Assembly (NCBI GenBank): GCA_963707445.1
Contig: CAVPPW010000001.1
Span: forward strand, 62,001 to 126,000
Length of the DNA: 64,000 nucleotides
DNA from: JALORV01 sp963707445
GTDB taxonomy: Bacteria; Pseudomonadota; Gammaproteobacteria; Burkholderiales; Burkholderiaceae_F
Reading direction: 5' to 3'
Part shown: positions 1-8,902 of the stretch, one piece after another
Position numbering within the stretch: position 1 is the first letter of the stretch
How the letters are laid out: each line of letters opens with the position of its first letter
Made by a program: the position numbers and the translations under genes
The notes under the pieces: model-generated
What the model was told of the DNA's origin: nothing
The model's input: the letters and a program-made list of their open reading frames with translations, nothing else
The model's database searches: none

Positions 1-223
1 CTGAGACGAGCAAGCGCATCAGCGATTGCGTCAAATCGTCAGTTCGAGTCGATAGCGGAGCTTGGGCAGCGACGCTAAGCTGACGAATGCGGCATCATTG
101 GCCGGTCGGACGGACGATCGGTCAACTTCCCCGCTAAGAACTTGCTGGTTGCGCACGGCCAGTTGCCGGTGCCAGCCAGACGATCGAGAGTCGCCCCCAA
201 AGCGGATCGCAACCCCGCGCGCA

Positions 224-730
224 ATGAACATCCTCGTCTCGTATAGCCCAGCGGACAACGATCTGGTTTCTGCGATCGTTTCTGTTTTGAGTGCGAGCAA
301 TAGCTCGCTCGTCTACTGCGACGCCGACGCGATGCGTACGAGCGGCAGATGGCGCGAAGAATTGGGAACCACGCTTTCAGAAGCGCATGTGCTCTTGCTG
401 TTCTGGTGTCACCACTCGAATACCTCGTACGAAGTGCGGAAGGAGCTCACGCTTGCGCTCGAACAAGGCAAGGACATCTTGCCGTTGTTATTGGATGGAA
501 CTCCGTTGCCAACCAAGCTTGCGAACCGTCGCTACATCGACTTTCGTGCCCATGCCGGAGTGATACATGAGGGATCGCCCGAGCAGGTCGAGCCCGGCGA
601 CGTGGCCGAACGGGTCCAGGCGGATCGCCTGATAGCCCGTGATATATCAAGACAGTATGAAGAGCTGCTGGTCATGAGCCTCGCGCGGGAAATCGAAACA
701 GAGCTGGCCTCACGGCTCGCACCGAAATAA
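224..730 (+). CDS. Standalone TIR-domain protein
   Basis: A 168-residue protein that is almost entirely one TIR domain. It opens with the beta-strand MNILVSYSPADNDLV, followed by an acidic turn, a second core strand (HVLLLFWCHH) and the helix SYEVRKEL, where the glutamates could supply the catalytic residue of an NAD-consuming TIR enzyme. I chose the ATG at 224 because the reading frame upstream (from 62) is low-complexity and the TIR fold begins exactly here. No transmembrane segment or second domain is visible, and neither neighbour is a recognised defence gene. It could be an NAD-cleaving or protein-binding TIR; the sequence alone does not decide. Confidence 0.75.
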   Translation: MNILVSYSPADNDLVSAIVSVLSASNSSLVYCDADAMRTSGRWREELGTTLSEAHVLLLFWCHHSNTSYEVRKELTLALEQGKDILPLLLDGTPLPTKLANRRYIDFRAHAGVIHEGSPEQVEPGDVAERVQADRLIARDISRQYEELLVMSLAREIETELASRLAPK

Positions 731-875
731 GGTTCCCGGATCGAAGTTTGGTCGTGGCGAGTCCGGGGCATTGCCGGCCATCGGCGCCGCTTGCGAAACT
801 AGGCCGAAGCGGGCCGCGGGTCGCCCGATATCTTCGTCCTTGGGCGCTGCATGCGTGCGCCGCAGGAGTGCTCGG

Positions 876-1276
876 ATGAGAGTCACTGGCTCGTGTCATT
901 GCGGCGCAGTTGCCTACGAAGCTGATATCGATCCCGCTCGCGTCGGGATTTGCCACTGCACCGACTGTCAAAAGCTGACGGGCTCGGCATATCGAGTCTC
1001 GGTGCCGGCCGCGAGAGACGCGTTCAAGCTCGTCAGAGGCGCGCCGACCGTGTACGTCAAGACCGCCGACAGCGGTGCCAAGCGGGCCCAGGGGTTCTGC
1101 CAGGCCTGCGGCTCGCCGCTCTATACCTACGACATCGAGACACCCGAAACATACGGGCTAAGAGTGGGTTGCATCGACCAACGAGACGAACTCGAGCCGC
1201 GCAGACAAATCTGGTGCGGTCCGCGCTTCCGTGGGCGATGAACATCGAGGCGTTACCCCGGCGCGAGCGCGAATGA
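876..1276 (+). pseudogene. GFA/CENP-V family protein, C-terminus frameshifted
   Basis: Small zinc-binding protein of the GFA family (glutathione-dependent formaldehyde-activating enzyme-like). The N-terminus has SCHCGAVAYEA and then CHCTDCQKLTGS, and the second cysteine pair is in QACGSPLY, all expected zinc ligands. The start at 876 gives the usual MRVTGSCHCG beginning. The frame stops at 1241 after RRQIWCGPRFRGR, but the next frame continues with the family-typical tail RSALPWAMNIEALP to 1276. One missing base near 1217 explains this, so the true gene probably ends at 1276. The loss affects only the last 20 or so residues. Family function is mostly unproven beyond metal and thiol binding. 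Confidence 0.7.
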
Positions 1277-1347
1277 CGGCCAACCAGTCAGGCGCGGACG
1301 TTTCACCGCGCGGTGAGAAGCGGTCAGAGTAAAACTGCCGCACCAAC

Positions 1348-2469
1348 TCAGTCGAGCGGCCAGGGCATCGACTTCGGGAGGGTCATCACCGGCGGTTCCG
1401 CGGGTTCCTTGCTCGACCGGGGCATGTCAACGCCGCGCCACCAGGGCGTGACTCGATCCACTTGCGCCGGCTCGACTGGCTCGCCAAGGCGCGGCATGAC
1501 GAGTTGAACGCCCTGCTTCGGGCCCAGTGCGAACAGCGTCTCTGCCGGGTCATCCCAGGCATGCATCGCCAGGCTGAACGTGCCCCAGTGCACCGGCAGG
1601 AAAGCACCGCCTCCCAGCAGTTCCAGCGCTCTGAGCGCATTGTCCGGGCCGAGATGCATATGACCCCACGACGGATGGAATGCGCCGACTTCCAGCATCA
1701 CAAGATCAAACGGGCCAAGGCGTTCGCGGATTGCTGCGTATTCGGTGGTCAGACCCGTGTCGCCGCTGAAGAACACGGCGTGCCGACGCGAGCGAATCAC
1801 CAGCGATGACCACAGCGTCGCATTGCGATCCTTCAAGCCGCGACCGGAGAAGTGCTGCGCAGGCGCTGCCGTAACAGTCAGCTCAGCATGCGGCAGCGTG
1901 TGCGATTCCCACCAATCGAGTTCGGTGATGCGCTCAGGCGGCACCCCCCACGCTTCAAGATGTGCGCCGACACCCAGCGAAGTGACAAAGGGCACTTCGC
2001 TTCGCGCCAGTTCTCGAATGGTCGGGTAGTCGAGGTGATCGTAGTGATCGTGCGAGATGAGCACGAGGTCGAGCGGTGGTAACGCGCGCAGTGCAACCGG
2101 GACAGGCTGGAAGCGCTTGGGTCCCGCGAGCCGGGAGGGCGAAGCCCGCGTTCCCCAGACCGGGTCGGTCAATACTCGCAGGCCATCGATCTCGATCAGC
2201 ACGGTGGAATGGCCGAGCCACGTGGCGCGCAGCCCCGTGTCAACCTGCTTGCTCCACACCGACGTCGGATCGATCGACGGGAGCGGCGCTCGCGGGATGC
2301 GTCGGTCACCGCCGCAGAGGAATTCCGACACCGTCGGTGGACGAGCCGTCGGATCGCGCAACTCCGGCAATACCGGGTGGACATTGCGCAACCCATCGCC
2401 CGCCCAAAGCGGCGAGGCTTTGATGCGCTCGAGGCGCAGGCCTTGAGGTCGGCCGCCGAACGATTTCAC
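1348..2469 (-). CDS. Metallo-beta-lactamase-fold hydrolase (NAPE-PLD/UlaG-like)
   Basis: Intact 373-residue protein of the COG2220 branch of metallo-beta-lactamase-fold hydrolases. The metal motif H-x-H-x-D-H is at residues 140-145 (SHDHYDHLD), a later metal histidine lies in PAQHFSGRG, the bridging aspartate in FFSGDTG and the last histidine in PVHWGTF. The pattern of a long N-terminal extension, then TWLGHSTVLIEIDG, then LTDPVWGTRASP resembles bacterial relatives of N-acyl-phosphatidylethanolamine phospholipase D. Translation starts with GTG at 2469. The substrate is not known; lipid phosphodiesters are a family-based guess. It is followed on the same strand by nothing obvious; the AsmA gene ends about 100 bases upstream. 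Confidence 0.85.
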   Translation of the reverse strand: MKSFGGRPQGLRLERIKASPLWAGDGLRNVHPVLPELRDPTARPPTVSEFLCGGDRRIPRAPLPSIDPTSVWSKQVDTGLRATWLGHSTVLIEIDGLRVLTDPVWGTRASPSRLAGPKRFQPVPVALRALPPLDLVLISHDHYDHLDYPTIRELARSEVPFVTSLGVGAHLEAWGVPPERITELDWWESHTLPHAELTVTAAPAQHFSGRGLKDRNATLWSSLVIRSRRHAVFFSGDTGLTTEYAAIRERLGPFDLVMLEVGAFHPSWGHMHLGPDNALRALELLGGGAFLPVHWGTFSLAMHAWDDPAETLFALGPKQGVQLVMPRLGEPVEPAQVDRVTPWWRGVDMPRSSKEPAEPPVMTLPKSMPWPLD

Positions 2470-2569
2470 GATCTTCCGGTATCCCTTTGCACGCTCGCCA
2501 CGTCAGGCAACTCGCCAGGAAGCGGACACGCCGAAATCCTGACTGTAGCGGCGTGAAACTTTTGGCCCA

Positions 2570-4892
2570 CTACTTCTTCTTTTCACGCCGGATCAGACCC
2601 CCAAGGCCCTCAATCACCTTATCGACTGCCGGTGCTCCGACGTCCACCGGTTGCACGAAGCAACACCGCTTGGGCGGCAACGCTGGTCCAATCGATCGAG
2701 TAGCCCAGATGATCCAGTTGCCCGCTGATGTGCACCGGTATCGTCACACCCGTCAGCGAACGCAACGCATTCGGGCTGCCCACGGGAAGTGCGGCCACCT
2801 GAGTGCGCAGCGTGTAGTCGAGTTCGTCTGCGGCCAGGTCCATGCGGCCGCTGCCGGTCAGCACCAAAGTCTTGGTCTGCGCCTTCAGATCATCGTTGAC
2901 CGCCACGCCGTCTTTGATCCGCGCACTGCCCGTGAGCTGCGTGAACTCGGTGCGCTTGCGCTCATCGAGCACTCCGGTCTGCCGACCGCGCGACTGCAGA
3001 AAGCTCCTCCGCGCTGCCGACGATGTCATTGAGATCGATGCCGACCAAAGCGCCGTTGCGCACATCGAGCACCACGTTGCCGGCCAGACCGCGTTTCATC
3101 TGCTTCGAGGTTGCACCAGAGGTCGTCAGCTCGAAGGTGCCGTTGGCACTTCCTTCGAGTGCGGCGCGCGCGCCAATCTTGCCGACGAGCACTGCGTAAC
3201 TGAACACCGGTCGCGTTACCGGTCGCGGAGACGCTGTTGGTGCGCGTATCGATGCCGATGCGGCCGGTGACGTTGCCGCCGTAGATACGTGCGCTCACCG
3301 GTGCGACGTCGATGCGACCGTCGGACGCCTTCGCCGCCAAGCGAACATCGGCAGCCTCGACGCCGCGAACCTTCAGGTGCGCGATGCGTACCGAGCCGCT
3401 GCCACTTGCTTCGCGTAACGCGGAAAGATCGACTTTTGCATCGGCGTCGGCCGATGGACCGGTCGATGCAGTCGATGGACCGGTCGATGCCGCCGCTGGG
3501 CGCTGATGGCGCTCCGCTGGCCGCAGGTTGTCTGACCGGCAGGTAGCGATCGACATCGACTTGCTCTGCATCGACATCGAAGGTCACATGCTTGGCGTCA
3601 AAGCCAGCGAGGTCGACGCGCGCTCGTCCGTTCAGGCCCTCGGCGCGGCTTTCGAGCTGTACCGTCGCGGTTTCGCGCCGGCCATCGACAGCCGCCGCGA
3701 CCACCAGCGGCAACCGGACCGACTTCTGCGCCAAAGCCGGATCGTCCACCACGACATTGAGCGCCCCGCGTTCGATGCGCGCTGTGCGCTCCGCAACGTT
3801 GGCGGCCAGCGGCAGTACGCCGTCGATCGCCAGGCGGCGCTCGCCGGAACGCGCTTGCCCGACGATCTTGACCGCATCCGTCTCGAGTCGCGCTGCATTG
3901 CCTCGGATGTCCGCAATGGCGAGCGTGAAGTCAAGCGGACTGACACCGCCCCGCTTCACGGAGAGCTCGATGCGTTCGCCCGTGGCCTGCTGCGGAGATA
4001 CGGCGAACCGCGGAGCGGCCAGCCGCACTTCGAGTGCACCGCCTTCGGTCTGGACATCCAGCGCAGCCTTGAGCTGACGGACATCCATTGCGTCCGCGGC
4101 CGCCACCAGCTGTTCCGCCCGCATGTCGAGCTTCATCGGGCGCTCTCTGAAGCGTCCGTCCGCCTTGAGCGCCAGGTCGTAGACTCCGGCGAGCCTGCCG
4201 TCCTCGGCCCATGCAAACTCCACATCGATCGTGACTTTCGCCGCCAGCGCCGGATCGTCGACGCTGACGTCGGCCGATGCCTCAAGGGCATGCGTACGCC
4301 GGGCGCATAGCGGTCGAACTGCAGATCCAGTTCAGCAAGCCGGACCGTCCGCTTGGCAGCGAGGTCACGCAATGTCAGATCGGCGTTGCGCAGGCGCACC
4401 TCGCCGATCGCGGCGGACGCCTTGGCACCGCCCTTTCCCGCACCGCCCTTTCCGAACCCGTCGTTGATGCTGGCGCAGGAGCAGACCTGCCGAGCAGATC
4501 GTCGATGTTGGTACTTCCGTCCGCCTGGCGCATGATGGTCGCCCGCAAGCCATCGATGCTCAGCGCATCGATCTCTGACACGACCGCCGCAGCAGCGGCA
4601 GCAGCGCGACCGATGCCTGCGCCGATGCGAGTTGCGCAAAGGGTGCATCGCGACCGCGTTCGCTGAGCGTGGTCGCCGGCAGTTTGACGCCGATCGACGG
4701 AAATATGGCGAGCGCCAGGTCGCCATCGAAGCGCAGCGTACGACCGGTGCGCGCCTGGACAGCCTGCACGATATCCGCCTTGAAACGATTGACGTCGAAT
4801 GACGCCACGAACACCGCGAGCGCGGCCAGCACGAGCAATAGCGCCGCGGCTGCAGCCACTGCGACTCGTTTCATCAGACGCGGGTTCGACAT
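2570..4892 (-). pseudogene. AsmA family protein, several frameshifts
   Basis: Reads from 4892 as an inner-membrane-anchored AsmA protein: a hydrophobic segment at residues 9-30, then FDVNRFKADIVQAVQARTGR, the classic AsmA opening. Later blocks are conserved but lie in changing frames: GLRATIMRQADGSTNIDDLL (about 4510-4560), a long beta-rich stretch (3540-4223), GGNVTGRIGIDTRTNSVSAT (about 3230-3290), GLAGNVVLDVRNGALVGIDL (about 3040-3100) and the tail ending at 2570. At least five single-base shifts are needed to join them. The joined length, about 770 residues, fits the family. AsmA-like proteins act in lipid transport between inner and outer membranes. The gene is either decayed or poorly sequenced. 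Confidence 0.75.
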
Positions 4893-5109
4893 CGGAACGC
4901 TTCAAGACCGGAGTGCGAACGCGGTTGAGCACGGTACACGCTCCACCCGACAAGCTTAATAGGTCTGCGAGGGCAGCTGGTCTGATCAGATGACGTCAGG
5001 CGTCGGTACGGGCAAGACTGCTGACGTAGCCGGTCGAGCTCGTAATCGTCCGATGGCGGCCTCAGCGGGCTGCCGCTAAGCTGGCATTCCACACCTCGCT
5101 CGCAGTGCC

Positions 5110-5547
5110 ATGGCCGCTCCGACCTCCTGCATCTTTTGCGACATCGTCGCGGGCCGCGCGCCGGCGAGCATCGTCTTCCGCGACGACGTCGTTTGCGCTT
5201 TCATGGACATCCGGCCGATCAATCCTGGGCATGTGCTCGTTATCCCGCTCGCGCACGCCGCCCACCTGGAGGGTCTCCCGCGCGGAACTGGCGGGCACAT
5301 GTTCGAAGTCGGGCAGCGACTCGCCGCAGCGCTGCGCCAATCTGGACTGCAGTGCGAAGGGATCAACCTCTTCGTGGCGGACGGAGAAGTCGCCGGCCAG
5401 GAAGTCTTCCATGTTCACCTGCACGTGCTTCCTCGTTTCGCCGGCGATGGCTTCGGTCTGCGCTACGGTCCGGACAACTTGAAGTTGCCAACCCGCTCCG
5501 CGCTTGAGGAAGTCGCGGCCATGATGCGCACGCTGCTGAGTCCATGA
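5110..5547 (+). CDS. HIT family nucleotide hydrolase/transferase
   Basis: Intact 145-residue histidine-triad protein. CIFCDIVAG at residues 7-15 is the usual zinc-site-like start, and the triad HVHLHVLPR at residues 101-109 contains the catalytic histidine. HIT proteins of this type cleave nucleoside phosphoramidates or dinucleoside polyphosphates. The start at 5110 is preceded by no strong ribosome site but gives the canonical N-terminus. It stands alone, downstream of and divergent from the AsmA gene. Sure of the family; the natural substrate is unassigned. Confidence 0.9.
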   Translation: MAAPTSCIFCDIVAGRAPASIVFRDDVVCAFMDIRPINPGHVLVIPLAHAAHLEGLPRGTGGHMFEVGQRLAAALRQSGLQCEGINLFVADGEVAGQEVFHVHLHVLPRFAGDGFGLRYGPDNLKLPTRSALEEVAAMMRTLLSP

Positions 5548-5757
5548 CCTGGGATCGCTGGCGCAGCGACAATCTGGCCACTACTTGGTCAACTTCCGAC
5601 CCTAAGCGGAAGTTCAGCAGATTCCGAAAGCGGACAGCCCTTTCATCCCGAAAGCCGACATCAGGCGGAGTGACAGATCGCGCGGGTGAGATCGCGATGT
5701 GAAGTGGGCTGCGTGGTCGGTGCACGCAGCCATCTTCTCGGCACCTAGACCTGCGAT

Positions 5758-5778
5758 GACTCGGCGTGGTGCCGAGTC
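5758..5778 (-). terminator. Stem-loop downstream of cupin (copy 1), distal
   Basis: Perfect 8-bp stem GACTCGGC/GCCGAGTC with a 5-base loop, about 95 bases past the cupin stop on the minus strand. It lacks a clear U tract, so termination is only likely. The same element is kept at 39990-40010 in the other copy. Confidence 0.45.
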
Positions 5779-5828
5779 TTGATATGGCCGGAACGTCGGT
5801 CGCGTCTTGCGGGCGACGCACTGAGTGA

Positions 5829-5862
5829 CACGGGGACCCGGTGGATATCGGGAGTCCCCGTG
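5829..5862 (-). terminator. Stem-loop just after cupin stop (copy 1)
   Basis: Nine-bp stem CACGGGGAC/GTCCCCGTG starting 10 bases after the cupin stop codon. There is no U tract. Conservation in copy 2 at 39906-39939, with changes confined largely to the loop, supports a structural role such as termination or mRNA 3'-end protection. Confidence 0.5.
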
Positions 5863-5871
5863 AAATCCAGA

Positions 5872-6348
5872 TCAGTTGAATGCCGTGAGGTCTTTCGGCT
5901 CGATGCCATGCTGCTTGCAATAGGCAAGATAGCGCTGCAGCGAGGTCTTCCAGTTTTCGAGCGCGACGATGTTGTCGTTCTCGTCGAGGAACAAGAGATC
6001 GCCGGTCACCTGAACCAGTGTGAGCACATATCCGCTTTCGCCTTCCGCGACGACTTCAAACGTGTGGGTCGATGCGGCGGTCTCGTACACGATGCTGCCG
6101 GGCCCGGCGACCCAGTCGTGCTCCTTGTATTTCCACTTGCCTTCGATCGTGTAGACCATGACCGTACCGGTGTGGTGGTGCCTGGGCAGTTGCACGCCGA
6201 GCGGTACCTTCATCAGTACGATCCATTCACCCCGGATCGGGTCAAGCTTGAAGTACTTCAGCAGGACTTTGTCTGTATAGGGCGTCAACGGTACCCACGG
6301 CAGCGATTCGCCATCGATGACTGCGGTGTCGACGTGTTCGTAGAGCAT
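5872..6348 (-). CDS. 3-His cupin dioxygenase (acetylacetone/dihydroxyacetophenone dioxygenase-like), copy 1
   Basis: A 158-residue single-domain cupin. The metal histidines are in PRHHHTG (residues 57 and 59) and in STHTFE (95), with the beta-barrel signature TIEGKWKY between. This 3-His arrangement and length resemble acetylacetone-cleaving dioxygenase and 2,4'-dihydroxyacetophenone dioxygenase, which cut C-C bonds next to ketones using Fe(II). The ATG at 6348 follows GGAGACAG, a good ribosome site that overlaps an upstream in-frame ATG at 6360. It is encoded in phase with the TauD frame above. It is also similar to the second copy at 39420 and to a truncated relic near 55.9 kb. Confidence 0.75.
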   Translation of the reverse strand: MLYEHVDTAVIDGESLPWVPLTPYTDKVLLKYFKLDPIRGEWIVLMKVPLGVQLPRHHHTGTVMVYTIEGKWKYKEHDWVAGPGSIVYETAASTHTFEVVAEGESGYVLTLVQVTGDLLFLDENDNIVALENWKTSLQRYLAYCKQHGIEPKDLTAFN

Positions 6349-7422
6349 ATCTGTCTCCATTGGTGTGGTTGAGGTCGGAAAATTGGTGAACGTGCCAGGG
6401 CTGCCCGCCTGTCTCTGATGGGCGGACGCCGTGTATTCGCCGGAGGGAACCGTTCGGCTCAGGCCAGCGGCGGTGCCCGTGAGGGTGGCGCGCAGCATCT
6501 TTCTTGGCGCATTGCCGTAGTCAGCCACTGCGTAGTGCTGAACCTGCAGGTTGTCCCACATGGCAACCGTGTTGGTTCTCCACTTCAGACGTACCTGGTA
6601 TTCCGGAATCGCGGCCTGAGAGGTCAGATAGTTCATCAGATGATGAGCCTCCGGCATGAAGTCCTGGCCGTATCGGATGTCCTCGAAGTTGAAGAAATTC
6701 GAGAAATGGGTCGTGAACGCCGAGTTGACGAACAAAACCTTTTCGCCCGTCTCAGGATGGGTGAGCACAACCGGGTGCTCAGCGGCGGGGTTCTTCGCGG
6801 CCATCGCGTGACGTTCTTCGATCGGCAACTGGGCGCCAAAGACGTGCTCGGCACTGTGCTTTGCGTACAGGCCATCGATCCGTTGCTTGATGGCGTCGGG
6901 CAGGTTTTCATAGGCCATCACCATGTTGGACCACATGGTGTCGCCGCCGGTCTCCGGACCCAGTTCGCAGCGCAACACCGCGCCGCGGGGCGGCGCCTTC
7001 TTGTAGGTGACATCGGCATGCCAGAGGTTTTCGCGGCTGGCCTTTTCGACGAAGCTCTTGGGCTTGCTCGGGTCGAGATTGCGGTACAGCATCAGCAGCT
7101 TGTCCGCCTCCGGATGGCTCGGCGCAAGGGGATGGGCTTCCAGTTCGGCGAATTGCGCGGCGAAGTTCTGCTGCTCCATCGGCGAGATGTTCTGATCGCG
7201 AAAGAACAGTACTTTGTGCTTCAGCCACAGCGCCCGGATTTCGGCGATGACGTCAGGATCCAGGGCGGCATCAGCCAGGCTGATGTTGCTGAGTTCGGCG
7301 CCGATGGCGGGCGTGCAAAGCTCCACCTTGATCGAATGCCGGCGCACCGATGGCCGGACAATGGCCGGTGCCATGGGCGTGGCTTGTGAAGTAGTGTCTT
7401 GGGTTACGGCGGTTGCTGTCAT
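5872..7422 (-). CDS. TauD/TfdA-type dioxygenase reading in frame into cupin
   Basis: Fe(II)/2-oxoglutarate-dependent dioxygenase. The metal pair is H135 and D137 in LWHADVTYKK, the distal histidine is H296 in VQHYAVADY, and the 2-oxoglutarate arginine is in RKMLRATL (about 307-311). GGAGA six bases before the ATG at 7422 fixes the start. After residue 316 there is no stop: the frame crosses a 40-residue linker and enters the cupin gene in phase, giving a 516-residue TauD-cupin polypeptide. The third TauD copy (40096) does stop at this point, so one inserted base seems to have removed the stop. The cupin keeps its own ribosome site, so both fused and free cupin could be made. Substrate unknown; taurine or 2,4-D-like use should not be assumed. 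Confidence 0.8.
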   Translation of the reverse strand: MTATAVTQDTTSQATPMAPAIVRPSVRRHSIKVELCTPAIGAELSNISLADAALDPDVIAEIRALWLKHKVLFFRDQNISPMEQQNFAAQFAELEAHPLAPSHPEADKLLMLYRNLDPSKPKSFVEKASRENLWHADVTYKKAPPRGAVLRCELGPETGGDTMWSNMVMAYENLPDAIKQRIDGLYAKHSAEHVFGAQLPIEERHAMAAKNPAAEHPVVLTHPETGEKVLFVNSAFTTHFSNFFNFEDIRYGQDFMPEAHHLMNYLTSQAAIPEYQVRLKWRTNTVAMWDNLQVQHYAVADYGNAPRKMLRATLTGTAAGLSRTVPSGEYTASAHQRQAGSPGTFTNFPTSTTPMETDMLYEHVDTAVIDGESLPWVPLTPYTDKVLLKYFKLDPIRGEWIVLMKVPLGVQLPRHHHTGTVMVYTIEGKWKYKEHDWVAGPGSIVYETAASTHTFEVVAEGESGYVLTLVQVTGDLLFLDENDNIVALENWKTSLQRYLAYCKQHGIEPKDLTAFN

Positions 7423-7756
7423 TGATGTCTCCAATCTGTGCTTGTGCGGCGGCGCGCAATATGCGCGTCCGGCAGATGTCGCTGTCAGGGGCAGTCGTCG
7501 TCTTACGGGCTTCATAGTAGGTGTTGAGGCCGCGAGCGGATTTGCGTGGCGGGACAATTTCTTCGCATATTGGGACCCGGCCAGGGTCCATGGATGGAAA
7601 GCCGATAGCGACAACGCTCCCGCGCGGTCCGGGCGGCAAAGCCGGCAATCGCGGGAGCGGCCGGGATCTGCAACGTCAGGAACGTGTAGGATGCGGCTCA
7701 GGCAGTGTGGCTGGCCGGGATGACGAGGGACGCGTGACGCCCTCGAACCTGCCTTC
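7423..7756. other. Intergenic region between AraC and TauD (copy 1)
   Basis: About 330 bases with no gene. It is the leader of the TauD-cupin unit and is recognisably similar to 38051-38343 in copy 2, notably the stretch close to the TauD start (GCGCCGCCGCACAAGCACA). No sigma-70 promoter or palindrome stands out clearly. Confidence 0.5.
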
Positions 7757-8793
7757 CTACTTATGCGAGATGGGCCCGGCTGCCGCCTTGCTCTCCCGGT
7801 AGTGGGCGGCCCAATCCGAGGGTGTCCTGCCAAACTGACTGCGGAACCAGCGCGAAAAGTCACCGGCAGAGGAAAAGCCGAGGAGTTCGGCGACCTCATA
7901 CAACTTGCGTTTGCTGTTGGCCAGATACTCCTCGGCGAGTTCAGCACGTACAGCATTGATGATCGTTGTGACACTCTCGACCCTCGGCCGCCAGGTGTCG
8001 GTTAAGGGTGCGTCGATGCATGCCAAGATGCTGGGCAACCCGATCGACCGAACAAAGTCCGCTGGGCAGCAGCATCCTGACGATCTGGCGCGCCCGCTGC
8101 GCCGGCTCGTCGCGGAGGTTGGCCAGCTGCATGTCCAGCCATCGCTTCACCTCGCGATTCAGCGTCGGGTCTGCAGCAGGGATTGGCATGTCCAGGTCGC
8201 GGCCGCGACAAACCATGGCATTGCATTCCTGTGAAAACTCGATCGCCTGTTCCCAGCACGCGGCGGTGCACTTCAAGGCTGGCGGGCCGCTCGTGGGTGA
8301 AACTGATCCTTACCGGCCGGAAGGTATTGCCACTCAGCACTCTCAACGTCCGCAGTCCGATGCCGGTCGACATTTCGATAGCCTGGCGCCAGACGCCATG
8401 GCGCTGCATATTCACACCCACATGCAGCAGCACGACGTCGCCTGCGTCGTCAAGCCGCAATTGCACGCCGGCGTTGTGCAGTCGCATGTAGCGGACGCAA
8501 GATTGCACTGCTGCGCGAAGCGTTGGCTCTTCCCGGATCACCAGCGCCAGCATGCCCAGGTTGGCCAGGCTTCTCGTTTCCGCGAGCAACAGTCCGAAGG
8601 CCTCTTGGCCGGACAGGCGTGCCGACTCCTCCAGCAGCCACCCAACCGAATCGGCACTAATCATCATATTCGGATCGTCGAGGACCTTGGCCGGCAGCTT
8701 GGCCATCCGCAGCATGCGAAACGGATCGAGCCCCACTGAACGGGCAACGTGTTCATAGTCGGTAAGGCTGGCACTTCGCGTCAGGGCATGCAT
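7757..8793 (-). pseudogene. AraC-family regulator (OruR-like), copy 1, two frameshifts
   Basis: Counterpart of the intact regulator at 37034-38050. The N-terminal arabinose-binding-like domain (MHALTRSASLTDYEHVARSV) reads cleanly from 8793 to about 8260. The frame then shifts after RRVLGTG, continues in the next phase through CSVDRVAQHLGMHRRTLNRH, and shifts again near 7975 into the last part of the AraC helix-turn-helix domain (ELLGFSSAGDFSRWFRSQFG), ending at 7757. It diverges from the hydrolase at 8903 across a 109-base region. If the indels are real, the regulator in this arm is dead and the intact copy would have to act in trans. Confidence 0.8.
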
Positions 8794-8902
8794 GCACCGT
8801 CACCTGTCCCAATTTCACAAGATTATGTCCTGAGAAGCTTAGCTGGCGCAGGCTGTCAGGGCTATCTTTGAGGTCGAGAACTTCGAAGGATGGAGGTAGA
8901 CA
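8794..8902. promoter_or_regulatory. Conserved divergent promoter region (copy 1)
   Basis: A 109-base spacer between the AraC gene (minus) and the hydrolase (plus). It is nearly identical to 36927-37033, including CCAATTTCACAAGATTATGT and the short palindrome AGCTTAGCT. A strong ribosome site (GGATGGAGG) precedes the hydrolase start. AraC regulators usually bind such divergent spacers, so this is the likely operator; individual half-sites cannot be assigned. Confidence 0.5.

Noticed and set aside
7423..7974. N-terminal extension of the TauD frame to 7974
   Set aside because: The extension overlaps the AraC gene end and has no domain similarity. The ATG at 7422 has a good ribosome site and matches the starts of copies 2 and 3.
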